Positions 8,642 through 17,097 of a stretch of 64,000 bases of DNA are shown one piece after another. The stretch lies in assembly GCF_016638705.1 (NCBI RefSeq), contig NZ_CP067341.1, positions 3,289,501 through 3,353,500 on the forward strand. The letters run 5' to 3'. The DNA comes from Lysinibacillus agricola. GTDB lineage: Bacteria > Bacillota > Bacilli > Bacillales_A > Planococcaceae. Numbering within the stretch: position 1 is the first letter of the stretch; each line of letters begins with the position of its first letter. The notes below the pieces were generated by a model that searched no databases, was not told the origin of the DNA, and saw only the letters and a list, made by a program, of their open reading frames with translations. Position numbers and translations under genes: made by a program.

Positions 8642-8991
8642 TTATTGGTTGGTGATTTCTTTCACATAACCTATTGTTTCGTCTACTCCTTTCCTAAATC
8701 CATTGTTATGGACTTGAATAAGTAATTGATTAAAGAAATCTATTTTTATTACTGAATCATTAATTGAATTAAGAGTATTTACATCGTTTTCACTAAGTCC
8801 TAGTTTATATAACCTTTCTAATTATCATTTATTTTCTCAATTTCTATATTTAATTTAAATGTTTTATCTAAATTACCACCCATGAAGGTATTTTTATAAA
8901 TCCACATTGTAACTTCTTTAACCATGGAATCCTTATCGATTATAAATTCCTTCTTACAGTCATTTCCAACATCATTATTATCTATTGACAA
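8642..8991 (-). pseudogene. Frameshifted hypothetical gene
   Basis: TTG 8991 (behind GAAAGGAGAG) opens a 57-codon frame ending at TAG 8820-8818. The neighbouring frame then continues with clear coding character (LERLYKLGLSENDV...) to TAA 8644-8642 and has no start codon of its own. Adding one T in AATTAG would join the halves into a single 116-residue protein. A one-base deletion, a sequence error or programmed -1 shifting would all fit. Confidence 0.5.
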
Positions 8992-9018
8992 ACTCTCCTT
9001 TCATAAATTCGAATATTA

Positions 9019-9240
9019 TTAAATTACCTTATATACATTAACTGCATTAACTGTAATACTTTCAACAGTTAAGTTATCTTCATAGACTTCTGTAATTTTG
9101 AAATACTCATTGTTGTTTACGATAATGTCATTCTCATTTAAAATGTCTGAACTAAAAATAGTGAAGCAGTTATTCTCCTTACTTCCTGATCTCTTATCTA
9201 CGTATACATAATACTCAAAAAAGTTTTTGCCATTTTTCAT
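9019..9240 (-). CDS. Hypothetical protein, 73 aa
   Basis: A beta-rich soluble protein of unknown function. ATGGAGAAATTAAA precedes ATG 9240. Confidence 0.5.
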   Translation of the reverse strand: MKNGKNFFEYYVYVDKRSGSKENNCFTIFSSDILNENDIIVNNNEYFKITEVYEDNLTVESITVNAVNVYKVI

Positions 9241-9295
9241 TTTAATTTCTCCATTCTATTTTTTATTTTGTAAAATACGAATATCGTTTAATGCT

Positions 9296-9649
9296 TTAAT
9301 TCTTATTTAGCACCATTAAATTTTCATTATCATCGAAGTGAATTACAAATACCTCAAATTCCTTATCATAATAAATTTCTTCATCATCAGTTCCTTTTCT
9401 ACTGATGAACTTTTTTACTAGAATAATCTCTTTTTTAATTTCTTTGATATTACTGTATCTGTGAGGCAATAATGATCCGACATTCCCAAGATATTTTGGT
9501 GTATCATATTCTTTGAGCTTTTTTAATCGTCTATTTAGATGATTCTCTCCAAGCTTATTTTCTCCAATTGGTACAATTTGATAAGGTTTACTGAAAGTAA
9601 ATGCCCATACTTTATTGTCCACTCCGAACCCTTCTTTAATTTCAATCAC
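9296..9649 (-). CDS. Hypothetical protein, 117 aa, GTG start
   Basis: GTG 9649 lies 3 bp after AGGAGAG. The protein is basic and not recognised. It is the first gene downstream of the motif-bearing promoter at about 9694-9722. Confidence 0.55.
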   Translation of the reverse strand: MIEIKEGFGVDNKVWAFTFSKPYQIVPIGENKLGENHLNRRLKKLKEYDTPKYLGNVGSLLPHRYSNIKEIKKEIILVKKFISRKGTDDEEIYYDKEFEVFVIHFDDNENLMVLNKN

Positions 9650-9693
9650 GTGCTCTCCTCCTAATATTTAGTAATGTTTGACTTCTTAACCTA

Positions 9694-9746
9694 AGTATAA
9701 TTAACAAAATACATAAAATCAAGTATTAATTATGTATTTCTTTATT
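9694..9746 (-). promoter_or_regulatory. Promoter with two opposed ATACATAA motifs
   Basis: On the minus strand TTGATT (9722-9717) and TATACT (9699-9694) are 17 bp apart. A motif variant (AATAAAGAAATACATAA, 9746-9730) lies 7 bp before the -35. A second copy, AACAAAATACATAAA, reads in the opposite direction inside the spacer (9703-9717), so a binding protein could occupy both. Confidence 0.6.
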
Positions 9747-9770
9747 TAATTTTATAAAAGGGAAATATTA

Positions 9771-9806
9771 TAAAAGAAAAAGCCACCCATTTAATAATGA
9801 GTGACT
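9771..9806 (-). terminator. Rho-independent terminator after DNA ligase
   Basis: On the minus strand AGTCACTCAT pairs with ATGGGTGGCT (with G-U pairs) and is followed by TTTTTCTTTT. It lies just past the ligase stop at 9821. Confidence 0.75.
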
Positions 9807-9820
9807 GTTAATCATCTATT

Positions 9821-10723
9821 TTAGATACTTTCTTCATGAGCTTTATTAAAATTAAATCCTTTAAACGAAACGATTCTCAATGAACCAGTACTCGTTTTCT
9901 CAAGATACTGTACTTTACAGAATAAGCTTGGTTCTATCCACATTATATCACGTTCTACATTTGTTATTATCTGTTTAGCAATTTCCCTGAAAGCTGTTTT
10001 CTCTTCAGGTTTAAAGCCAAACTCTACATTCGCAAGAGGTCTATATTTACCGTTACTTAATTGAGTACCCACTATCATTGTAAAAGGATTCTCTTTATAT
10101 CCTAAGATAACAGTATCCATTACTTTAAAGTGTTTATACTTCAACCAATCATGTGATCGATGGTTAGTTTTGTAAGTCGAATTACTTCGCTTTCCTACGA
10201 TACCTTCCATACCTCTATCCTTAGTTAACTGAAATATATCGTTGCCATTGCCTGTGACCGATGGAGTAACAAGTAAACTATTTGAAGGTTCGATTATTGA
10301 TGATAATATTTCCTTACGTTCTATAAGTGTTTTATTCATATGTGACTTACCAGTAGCTAATACATCAAATGCTATAAAAGTAGCCGCATTAGTTAAAGTT
10401 GCTTGATCAATCTTATCTTTATTTGAAAGTCTACCTCTGTAAGCAAAATCTTCAAATACTGATACACCATTTCTCAGTACTACGCCTTCACAATCAATAA
10501 TTGCTGTGTCTTCCTTAATTGACTTTCCAACAGTTTGTAGCTCTGGAAACTTAGAAGTTACATTGTTGCCATGTCGTGTATATGCCTCTACTCGCTCACC
10601 TTGTTTATGCAAAAGGATGCGCCAACCATCCCATTTTATATCGTAAATCCACTCTGGATTATCTATTATTTCATTATTGTTACCCATGTGAAGTAACATT
10701 GGTTTAATTGGAGTAAATAACAT
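9821..10723 (-). CDS. ligB: ATP-dependent DNA ligase
   Basis: This enzyme seals nicks in DNA through a lysyl-AMP intermediate. Motif I reads K30-W-D-G with R35 as the motif I arginine; motif III lies in DCEGVVLRNG, motif IV reads EGIVGK and motif V WLKYKH. At about 300 residues it is a compact phage ligase with a nucleotidyltransferase and an OB domain and no extra DNA-binding domain, like SPbeta YoqV (LigB). ATG 10723 follows GAGGGGGAAATAGTA. It is the last gene of a putative operon with the YolD-like gene, whose promoter overlaps a LexA-type box, so induction by DNA damage is likely. Confidence 0.9.
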   Translation of the reverse strand: MLFTPIKPMLLHMGNNNEIIDNPEWIYDIKWDGWRILLHKQGERVEAYTRHGNNVTSKFPELQTVGKSIKEDTAIIDCEGVVLRNGVSVFEDFAYRGRLSNKDKIDQATLTNAATFIAFDVLATGKSHMNKTLIERKEILSSIIEPSNSLLVTPSVTGNGNDIFQLTKDRGMEGIVGKRSNSTYKTNHRSHDWLKYKHFKVMDTVILGYKENPFTMIVGTQLSNGKYRPLANVEFGFKPEEKTAFREIAKQIITNVERDIMWIEPSLFCKVQYLEKTSTGSLRIVSFKGFNFNKAHEESI

Positions 10724-10800
10724 TACTATTTCCCCCTCATAAACCATTATCTCATGCCATATATACTAAAAACACATGTAAATGAAGGTACTAGTGGTAA

Positions 10801-11154
10801 TTACAAATTCAACTTTTCATTAATATAATTATTTATAAGTTGTTCAACCTTTGTTTTTAAGGCTTGTTGAGCATATCGTAAATCAACATCATCACCTGCT
10901 GTAGCAATTTTCACATCACTAAAGTACTCATCTATCTTAGTCCATCCCACAATTCGTATTTTTTGCTGTGCAAGCTGTCTTTTCAGATTAAAACATTCAT
11001 TACGTAAATCCTTTAATAATGAATCCATTAATGGGAGAAATACATTTTTCAATTTAAATTGTTCTGTCTTCAGATAATCAACCTGCAACGATTTGACAGC
11101 TAAATCTAACAATAAAAATTTGTGTACAAGCTGTCGTTGCTCTGAATTAATCAT
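10801..11154 (-). CDS. Hypothetical protein between YolD-like gene and ligase, 117 aa
   Basis: A helical, basic protein with heptad-like leucines. Its ATG overlaps the end of the YolD-like gene, so translation is probably coupled. Its place in a putative SOS operon suggests a DNA-repair accessory role, but I recognise no family. Confidence 0.6.
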   Translation of the reverse strand: MINSEQRQLVHKFLLLDLAVKSLQVDYLKTEQFKLKNVFLPLMDSLLKDLRNECFNLKRQLAQQKIRIVGWTKIDEYFSDVKIATAGDDVDLRYAQQALKTKVEQLINNYINEKLNL

Positions 11155-11485
11155 CTATATTTACCATTGATACTTTTTGTATCTGATCAAATGTAATACG
11201 TTTTATTGAAATATCCATATCCAAGAGTAATTCCTTATGAAATGCATTAATAGCAGTAATCATTCCTACAACATCATGTAATTTATTGTCACTCCACAAG
11301 GTTATTTTGACTTCTTCATGTAATTTATAGGCTCTCTGCACTGTTTGTTCAATCTCTTCTAGTTCCCATTCAGTTAAATCACGTTGTTTATCATGGAATT
11401 GCTCTTGCTTCCATTCCTTAATTTTCACCAAATGCTCAGGCAGCATCAATGCTGTCCATTTCATATTTCCACGGTCATTTAACAT
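11147..11485 (-). CDS. yolD: YolD-like protein
   Basis: The opening NDRGNMKWTALMLPEH and the later pattern of a helical stretch followed by a small beta-barrel (DVVGMITAI... ITFDQIQKVSM) match the YolD-like family. These proteins are usually encoded beside Y-family DNA polymerases of the UvrX/YqjW type and are SOS-regulated; no such polymerase is next to it here. ATG 11485 sits 5 bp after TGGAGGAG, and the frame is open further upstream without a ribosome site. Confidence 0.8.
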   Translation of the reverse strand: MLNDRGNMKWTALMLPEHLVKIKEWKQEQFHDKQRDLTEWELEEIEQTVQRAYKLHEEVKITLWSDNKLHDVVGMITAINAFHKELLLDMDISIKRITFDQIQKVSMVNIDD

Positions 11486-11506
11486 AAACTCTCTCCTCCA
11501 GAAAAA

Positions 11507-11554
11507 GAACGTTTGTTTGTATATATTATAGAGTATTTGTTCAGATTTATGCAA
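11507..11554 (-). promoter_or_regulatory. Promoter with LexA/DinR-type box
   Basis: On the minus strand TTGCAT (11554-11549) and TATAAT (11530-11525) are 18 bp apart. Just downstream, 11507-11518 reads GAACGTTTGTTT on the plus strand, matching the Bacillus LexA (DinR) pattern GAAC-N4-GTTY. The box would cover the transcription start of the YolD-like operon. Confidence 0.6.
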
Positions 11555-11640
11555 CGGAAATATTACAAATAAAAAAAGAGAGTCAAAAAGACCATCCTCC
11601 AAATATGTATTTATTTAAATAAAAGATAACTATTATCAAA

Positions 11641-11817
11641 TCACTTATTCATCATCTCAATCACTTTGGTTAATTCTGACAAAGATATGCTAATTTCTTT
11701 ACCATGTGAGGCGAAGAACAACACATCATCTGTACCGTCATATTTGGTAATGCTTAGTTTGCCATCTTCAATTTCTACATCATCTACATGTTCAACATTC
11801 AACAATACTTCAATCAT
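11641..11817 (-). CDS. Hypothetical protein, 58 aa
   Basis: A short acidic protein (MIEVLLNVEHVDDVEIEDG) with alternating beta strands. It starts just after the stop of the phosphoesterase gene, suggesting one transcript. Not recognised. Confidence 0.5.
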   Translation of the reverse strand: MIEVLLNVEHVDDVEIEDGKLSITKYDGTDDVLFFASHGKEISISLSELTKVIEMMNK

Positions 11818-11819
11818 AC

Positions 11820-12389
11820 TTAATTACCTCTCATTTCTAAAAACTGATTTGTAATTGACTCAGTTCGATCATTCATTATTTGTAGCAGCTCATCAATATG
11901 TAACGGTTCTCCAAAAGGTTTATAACTAAGTAATGGTGAATCAACTCCTAAATTTAGCTGATTATCATATTTGTTAGGTTGTGAGTGAATATGACCTGAA
12001 ACAGACCACTTATTAGGACGTAATCCAATTTCCATTGGGTAATGTGTAAGCCACATATTTTGCTTCTGATATTTCATTTTCATTCCTACAGTATGTAATT
12101 CCTTAATATAACCTTCTTCTAACATTCGTTTGACTACTTTATCATCATCATGATTGCCTTGAATCAACACTTTATCTCCGTTTAATCGTGGTAAAATATC
12201 AATCCATTTTGAATATCCTCCAAATACAAAATCGCCTAGATGGTAAACTAAGTCACCTTTCTTTACAACTTTATTCCAAGCTTCAATCATACCTACGTTC
12301 ATTTCTTCTAAAGTTGAGTATGGTCGATTTTCAAATGTTAAAATGTTCTTATGATGGAAATGCGAATCACTTGTAAGCCACGTATTCAT
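11820..12389 (-). CDS. Calcineurin-like metallophosphoesterase, 189 aa
   Basis: All metal-binding blocks of the family are present: D-S-H-F-H-H near the N-terminus, HLGDFVFG, QGNHDDDK, a THYP block and a terminal SGHIHSQ. At 189 residues it is a single-domain member similar to small phage and bacterial nucleic-acid or nucleotide phosphatases. The substrate cannot be told from sequence. AGAGGAGG precedes ATG 12389. Confidence 0.85.
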   Translation of the reverse strand: MNTWLTSDSHFHHKNILTFENRPYSTLEEMNVGMIEAWNKVVKKGDLVYHLGDFVFGGYSKWIDILPRLNGDKVLIQGNHDDDKVVKRMLEEGYIKELHTVGMKMKYQKQNMWLTHYPMEIGLRPNKWSVSGHIHSQPNKYDNQLNLGVDSPLLSYKPFGEPLHIDELLQIMNDRTESITNQFLEMRGN

Positions 12390-12405
12390 ATTATAATTTC
12401 CTCCT

Positions 12406-12747
12406 CTATCGTTTCATTGTAATGCTTGTGCCTGCTTTTACATCTCCTTCAACATTACCGCAGCTAACTGAAGTTCCTGCTTTAACTGAACCTTTTATAT
12501 TTTGGCATGTAATAGATGATCCACTTTTAACATCTCCAAGTACATCTCCTTTGATCGTTGCAGAAGATCCTGTTTCTAATTTATTTATATTTCCATCTAC
12601 AATAATATGTACGTCTCCTGATAATTCATCTGTCTCAATGACATTACCATCAACATATATTTTATTATTTATTACTGAAATATTATTACCTTTTACATTT
12701 ACTGTTTTACCATTAATTGTTACTGAATTAAATGATTTTCCAAACAT
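12406..12747 (-). CDS. Beta-solenoid repeat protein, 113 aa
   Basis: The second half is built of 8-10 residue repeats (GDVLGDVKSGSSITC, GSVKAGTSVSC, GDVKAGTSITM) typical of a right-handed beta-helix like that of bactofilin or polymer-forming proteins. AAGGAG precedes ATG 12747. It sits between a membrane protein and a phosphoesterase. Possible self-assembling or scaffold role, by inference only. Confidence 0.65.
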   Translation of the reverse strand: MFGKSFNSVTINGKTVNVKGNNISVINNKIYVDGNVIETDELSGDVHIIVDGNINKLETGSSATIKGDVLGDVKSGSSITCQNIKGSVKAGTSVSCGNVEGDVKAGTSITMKR

Positions 12748-12759
12748 GACTTCATCTCC

Positions 12760-12915
12760 TTATTGTTTTTCACAAACTATATCTTCATATGCTTCTGGAT
12801 TTGTTGTTATTGAATATCCAGTAAAGAATACCCCTACAATAAATGATAACAACGCCACTAATATAAAAGCCGAAATCAAACCTACACTAATCCATGATTT
12901 TGCAAAATTGCTCAT
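12760..12915 (-). CDS. Single-pass membrane protein, 51 aa
   Basis: One hydrophobic segment (about residues 10-32, VGLISAFILVALLSFIVGVF) with a short acidic tail ending in C-x-K-Q. The ATG overlaps the stop of the gene to its right. Role unknown. Confidence 0.55.
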   Translation of the reverse strand: MSNFAKSWISVGLISAFILVALLSFIVGVFFTGYSITTNPEAYEDIVCEKQ

Positions 12916-13082
12916 TATGTATTACTCCTTTTAATGTTTTCTAATCCTTCAATAAAGTACAGTAAGTCCTCATATACTTCTGCTTTGATTTCTGCCTTCT
13001 TATCATATCTAGCATTATCATATGTATGTGTTAGTGATAATTCAATGTGGTACTTTAACCATTCAAATTTTGTTTTCTTCAT
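12915..13082 (-). CDS. Hypothetical protein, 55 aa
   Basis: A helical charged protein (MKKTKFEWLKYHIELSL...). Its stop overlaps the start of the small membrane protein, implying coupling. Not recognised. Confidence 0.5.
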   Translation of the reverse strand: MKKTKFEWLKYHIELSLTHTYDNARYDKKAEIKAEVYEDLLYFIEGLENIKRSNT

Positions 13083-13095
13083 ATCTCACTACCTT

Positions 13096-13584
13096 TTATG
13101 TATTTTTAACATTTAAATCACAAATATTTTTATCATTCCATTTAATCTTTTTAACGTATTTCTCTTTGTCATTTCTTACCAAATATGAATCTAACCAAAT
13201 TTTTAAGCTTGTTTCGTTAGGATTTAATCTGCTGCTTATATTCACAGATGATCCTGTATAAACATACTTCTTTTTTAATTCAATTATTTCTCCATTAATC
13301 TCCATGCCTAACTTCTTAACATCTTCAACAGGTATTAATTGAAGTACGTATCCTAATATTGCATAAGTTGATGCTAGTAAGAATCCACCAATACCATTCG
13401 TATATGTAATTGATGATATATATCCATTTTTAAAATAGTAATCAACTTTAAATGTTTTAGACTTAATAGATGCAATGTGTGATCCCATATATTCTTGACC
13501 TTCTTTAGTAAATAATAAAGGGAATTTATATTTACTTTTTTCTCTCTTTTCTAAAAGTAGCTTCCTACCTGATTTAATCTTCAA
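13096..13584 (-). CDS. Hypothetical protein, 162 aa, TTG start
   Basis: Mixed protein with one moderately hydrophobic stretch in the middle (GGFLLASTYAILGYVLQLI), perhaps a membrane segment or buried helix. TTG 13584 follows GGGGGAATATACATA; ATG 13617 upstream has no ribosome site. Not recognised. Confidence 0.5.
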   Translation of the reverse strand: MKIKSGRKLLLEKREKSKYKFPLLFTKEGQEYMGSHIASIKSKTFKVDYYFKNGYISSITYTNGIGGFLLASTYAILGYVLQLIPVEDVKKLGMEINGEIIELKKKYVYTGSSVNISSRLNPNETSLKIWLDSYLVRNDKEKYVKKIKWNDKNICDLNVKNT

Positions 13585-13619
13585 TATGTATATTCCCCCT
13601 AAATTTGTACTTCCCATAA

Positions 13620-13633
13620 ATACAGTGCTGTAT
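13620..13633. promoter_or_regulatory. 14-bp palindrome, possible operator
   Basis: ATACAGTGCTGTAT is a perfect inverted repeat with a 2-bp centre, lying in the 93-bp gap upstream of the 13584 start. No T-run follows it, so an operator is more likely than a terminator. Confidence 0.35.
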
Positions 13634-13710
13634 TGTAAATAAAGGATTTTTTATTGATTTCTACATTATGTATTACCTATAAATACATTATTTCTAATAA
13701 TATTCTCATT

Positions 13711-14022
13711 TTATCTAACAATACCGTTCCACTCTTTAAATTTCTTTTTGTTAATAACATCTTCTTTATTTAACAGATAACTACAAGATGATTCGTATGC
13801 AAATACAGCACTTTCAGTAGCTAAAACAAAATCATAGTATTCCTGTGTATTTGATTTATATTTTTTAAAGTATAAAGTTGTTAACTTGTTCGAGAACCAT
13901 GATTTCTTTTTGTAGATAGTGACATCTATACTAGAATAGCTGTGATCAATAGCATCTATCCATTTTTCAATTCCAATTAAATATTTATTACCTTTGGAAC
14001 TAATGACAGGAAACTTTTTCAA
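13711..14022 (-). CDS. Hypothetical protein, 103 aa, TTG start
   Basis: A basic alpha/beta protein. TTG 14022 has GGAGAG about 7 bp upstream, while ATG 14037 overlaps that ribosome site. Not recognised. Confidence 0.5.
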   Translation of the reverse strand: MKKFPVISSKGNKYLIGIEKWIDAIDHSYSSIDVTIYKKKSWFSNKLTTLYFKKYKSNTQEYYDFVLATESAVFAYESSCSYLLNKEDVINKKKFKEWNGIVR

Positions 14023-14070
14023 TAAAATTCTCTCCATTCAACTTCATAATAGGCTCGTATTATGTAATTA

Positions 14071-14313
14071 TTAATAAGTAATATAAGATATGAGAGTGTC
14101 TGTAAATGACTGTTTATATACACTCATTATGTGCATCATCCAAGCTATATCCTTATTTGATTTTTGAAGTTTTAAAAAACGATTAAAATCTTCATCTGAC
14201 AATTCTAAACTGTATTTGTTAGCATAATTTTTCACTTCATCGAAATGCCATTTCGAATAAGTATCCTTCACCAATTCATCTTCCAAGTGCTCATATTGAA
14301 TTGCGTACTTCAA
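14071..14313 (-). CDS. Hypothetical protein, 80 aa, TTG start
   Basis: A helical acidic protein. TTG 14313 follows AAGAAGG. No family recognised. Confidence 0.5.
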   Translation of the reverse strand: MKYAIQYEHLEDELVKDTYSKWHFDEVKNYANKYSLELSDEDFNRFLKLQKSNKDIAWMMHIMSVYKQSFTDTLISYITY

Positions 14314-14350
14314 ATCATCAACCTTCTTTCGTTTACATAATACTTTGTTT

Positions 14351-14737
14351 TTATTGAAACTCTTTCTTCAAATAATATAGTTGCTCGAAACACCAATCTA
14401 AATCAGAAAAATCAGGTTTTCTATAATTATTTTCAAAACAAATTTTACTTTTTTCTGTTTTTCGAACTGAAATACTCATCATAATCTGCTCAATGTTATG
14501 TAAAACTTCATTCACTTTATCTTTTATCTCATATTCTATATCGTCTATTTTCCTAACAATTGATACTTCACAATGATGTGTCTTTGGGTGAGACTTTACT
14601 TGACGTAATGCCTCATCAATAATGTCTTCTGGTGAAGTGTTCTTATTTAGAATTACACGTACATCCTTCCATAACTTCTTATATCCAACTCCTTTTAATC
14701 CACTAAAAATTGATACATTAAACTCGTAAAATTCCAT
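14351..14737 (-). CDS. Hypothetical protein, 128 aa
   Basis: Alpha/beta protein of unknown function. ATG 14737 lies 7 bp after GGAGG, itself inside the end of the small zinc-ribbon gene; a TTG at 14743 is less well placed. Confidence 0.55.
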   Translation of the reverse strand: MEFYEFNVSIFSGLKGVGYKKLWKDVRVILNKNTSPEDIIDEALRQVKSHPKTHHCEVSIVRKIDDIEYEIKDKVNEVLHNIEQIMMSISVRKTEKSKICFENNYRKPDFSDLDWCFEQLYYLKKEFQ

Positions 14738-14739
14738 AG

Positions 14740-14853
14740 TCAATCCTCCAAGTCGTCATAACAACAGCTGCATAATCCACTATGATACTGTTCAGTCCAT
14801 ATTTGTACTTCACAATCATCTCCGCAATTCTTACAAATTATTTCCTCGTGCAT
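14740..14853 (-). CDS. Small zinc-ribbon protein, 37 aa
   Basis: Two C-x2-C knuckles (CKNC and CSCC) in a 37-residue acidic protein form a minimal zinc ribbon. It overlaps the ribosome site of the next gene. Probably DNA- or protein-binding, by inference. Confidence 0.5.
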   Translation of the reverse strand: MHEEIICKNCGDDCEVQIWTEQYHSGLCSCCYDDLED

Positions 14854-14888
14854 AAAATTAACCTCCTAAATTTTATAAAATGACTGTA

Positions 14889-15158
14889 TTATAATAAACC
14901 GTATTTATTTACTAACGATAATAATTGTTTTGGTTCTAAGTAATACTTATCGTAATCAGAACGCACAATGAATACCTTGTCAAAATCATCGTATTTATTA
15001 ATAGTAAATTTAATTTTATTAGAAAAATCCGACCATATTGCAACCTGATTACTAGGAGCATTAAAGCTCGTTCCTTCTAAAAATTTATATACTCCATATA
15101 GTTCATTATTTAATTCCTCTATCTTATTAATAGCTAAAATTGCTTCTTCTGTACTCAC
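14889..15158 (-). CDS. Hypothetical protein, 89 aa, GTG start
   Basis: A soluble protein with helical N-terminus. GTG 15158 follows AAAAGGAG and an AATACATAAAA motif. Not recognised. Confidence 0.5.
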   Translation of the reverse strand: MSTEEAILAINKIEELNNELYGVYKFLEGTSFNAPSNQVAIWSDFSNKIKFTINKYDDFDKVFIVRSDYDKYYLEPKQLLSLVNKYGLL

Positions 15159-15199
15159 TCAAAACACTCCTTTTATGTATTTTTAATGATAGAGCGATA

Positions 15200-15658
15200 T
15201 CATTGAAAAAATGTGTCTTTAACTATCTCCCAAAAAGAACGCTTATATAATTTATCGCTAATCATTTTTCTAAACTCTGGAATAAAGTTATTCATTTTTT
15301 CTATTTCTGCATTTAATAATTCACTGTGGTCTTTATTTTTATTAACTATATCCTTCATAACATAAACACTGTAGTTCTCATCATCATTATGTAAAATACT
15401 TTCAACTTTATGTTCTACATCATTTTTTATGTATTTGTCACCTATCTTCATTTCATTTCCTGTATATAACCACTTTTCCTCTTTTTCTTCTCTAACATAT
15501 TTTATAAAAAGAGCATATCTAATTGAGCCGAAATACACATATTGTACGTAGTATTCCGAACCTTTATAATCTATCCCACGGTTACATTTGAAATAATTTT
15601 TCTTATCGTAACTAGGGTAATTTTCAATGTATTTTGCTAGTACATACCAATCTCTCAT
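15200..15658 (-). CDS. Hypothetical protein, 152 aa
   Basis: Beta-rich N-terminal domain (a TGNEMKIGDKYI segment suggests a KOW-like turn) and a helical C-terminus. ATG 15658 follows GGAGGAGTCA and is preferred to ATG 15670. Unknown function. Confidence 0.55.
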   Translation of the reverse strand: MRDWYVLAKYIENYPSYDKKNYFKCNRGIDYKGSEYYVQYVYFGSIRYALFIKYVREEKEEKWLYTGNEMKIGDKYIKNDVEHKVESILHNDDENYSVYVMKDIVNKNKDHSELLNAEIEKMNNFIPEFRKMISDKLYKRSFWEIVKDTFFQ

Positions 15659-15692
15659 TGACTCCTCCATTTCTTTTTATAAAAATCCAATA

Positions 15693-16517
15693 TTATTTAA
15701 CTTCAAATGATTTAATTACATTCCATTCTAAGGCGAACTTCATGCGTTCTTCTTTACTATATTCAAGTGGGTTCATATGATTCAACCATTCATTTGGATA
15801 GCCTAATGCATTGATATAGATATTTGTTCCATCCGTATTGTAATATTTATTTTGTTCATGAACATGTCCTGTTACTACATGTTTAGCTTTGATATTTTCT
15901 AATTCATTTAAATAACATGATGTACTATCATATTTAATATGACTCTGCAAAATATCCGGTGGAACATGGGTAACAAGAATATCTACTTCTTCCATGTACT
16001 CGTATTTGAAAGTTTCATATGAATGTTCTGCAACGACATCAAGCTTTTTTATTAATTTAGAATCATTAGAAATATTGTTAAAGAAGTCAATGTCTTTTTG
16101 TTCTTGCAGAGGATACCACAAAGTTGATCCGGCTATTTTTATGCGATTATATGAGAACTCTTCAAAATCATATAAATGAGTTACATTATTTAAAGATGGT
16201 ATCAGCTTCATTAATTCAAACTCTCTATTTATACTATTGTTCTTATATTTTTTATTCTGACCTCCACTAATTAAATAGTAATCATGATTACCCATTACAA
16301 AGAATACATGCTCATACTGCTTTGAAAAGTATTCTAAGCACCACTTAGATTGAATATTGTAATGAGATAAATCTCCTGCAATAACTAATACTTCCCCTTT
16401 GTTATCCGGCAACAACTTCTCTAAAAATAAATGAGTTTTGTTTTCCCATTTACCGTAATTTCCGTTATGTCGAATATGAAAATCCAAATGCAAATCAGAA
16501 ATGTAGTCTACTTTCAT
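15693..16517 (-). CDS. Metallophosphoesterase, 274 aa
   Basis: Family blocks appear in order: D-L-H-L-D-F-H, VIAGDLSHY, VMGNHDYYL, LVTHVPPD and VVTGHVHEQ. The length suits a single-domain calcineurin-like phosphatase or nuclease. It is distinct from the 189-residue enzyme at 11820-12389 and from the late YonJ-like protein. AAAGGATTGGCAAA precedes ATG 16517. Substrate unknown. Confidence 0.85.
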   Translation of the reverse strand: MKVDYISDLHLDFHIRHNGNYGKWENKTHLFLEKLLPDNKGEVLVIAGDLSHYNIQSKWCLEYFSKQYEHVFFVMGNHDYYLISGGQNKKYKNNSINREFELMKLIPSLNNVTHLYDFEEFSYNRIKIAGSTLWYPLQEQKDIDFFNNISNDSKLIKKLDVVAEHSYETFKYEYMEEVDILVTHVPPDILQSHIKYDSTSCYLNELENIKAKHVVTGHVHEQNKYYNTDGTNIYINALGYPNEWLNHMNPLEYSKEERMKFALEWNVIKSFEVK

Positions 16518-16559
16518 TTTGCCAATCCTTTAATATGTATTTTTAATAATAAATCTAAT

Positions 16560-16862
16560 TTATTCAATTCTTGGTAAGTGCTCTTTAAATCTTTCATAAT
16601 TATCAATAACCCATTTATCTGGTGCTACCCATCCATTAGAAGTATACCTAACCTCTTTATCATATGGCGGTAATTTTGAAATTAAGTAAAGTGCAGAACC
16701 ATGTTCGAACGGTACATTTTTCTTATTCCAAATTGACTCGTACCCATAACATTTATCTGCATCTGAAGATATAAGTGATTGAGAATAAGGAATGTGCTCA
16801 TTTAAATTAAGATTTCTTAGGACTATTTGAAAATTAACATCTAACCATTCGTAAGTATTCAC
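16560..16862 (-). CDS. Hypothetical protein, 100 aa, GTG start
   Basis: GTG 16862 has CAGGAGG 8 bp upstream. The protein is tryptophan- and tyrosine-rich with no recognised family. Confidence 0.5.
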   Translation of the reverse strand: MNTYEWLDVNFQIVLRNLNLNEHIPYSQSLISSDADKCYGYESIWNKKNVPFEHGSALYLISKLPPYDKEVRYTSNGWVAPDKWVIDNYERFKEHLPRIE

Positions 16863-16908
16863 TACAATAACCTCCTGCCATTTCAATAATAAGTCTCTTT
16901 AATTAATT

Positions 16909-17079
16909 TTAATTATTCTCATACATCTCAATTAATTTGTCGAATTGTTCTTCCAAGTCTTTCAATTTGTTTTGAAATTTGATATTTTCACAAGTAGCTC
17001 CAATACTATATCCAATAATTAACGTAGATATAATAAGTATTATTCTTTTTATTTTTTCTAATGATAATCTAATTTTCAT
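16909..17079 (-). CDS. Single-pass membrane protein, 56 aa
   Basis: A basic N-terminus, one membrane segment (about residues 11-28, IILIISTLIIGYSIG) and a C-terminal coiled-coil-like tail suggest a membrane-anchored small protein. ATG 17079 follows AAGGTGG. Confidence 0.5.
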   Translation of the reverse strand: MKIRLSLEKIKRIILIISTLIIGYSIGATCENIKFQNKLKDLEEQFDKLIEMYENN

Positions 17080-17097
17080 TATTTTTTCCACCTTATT

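Noticed and set aside
12422..12934. Long plus-strand open frame (170 codons)
   Set aside because: It lies antisense to the beta-solenoid and small membrane genes, both of which have good ribosome sites; its composition is typical of a shadow frame.
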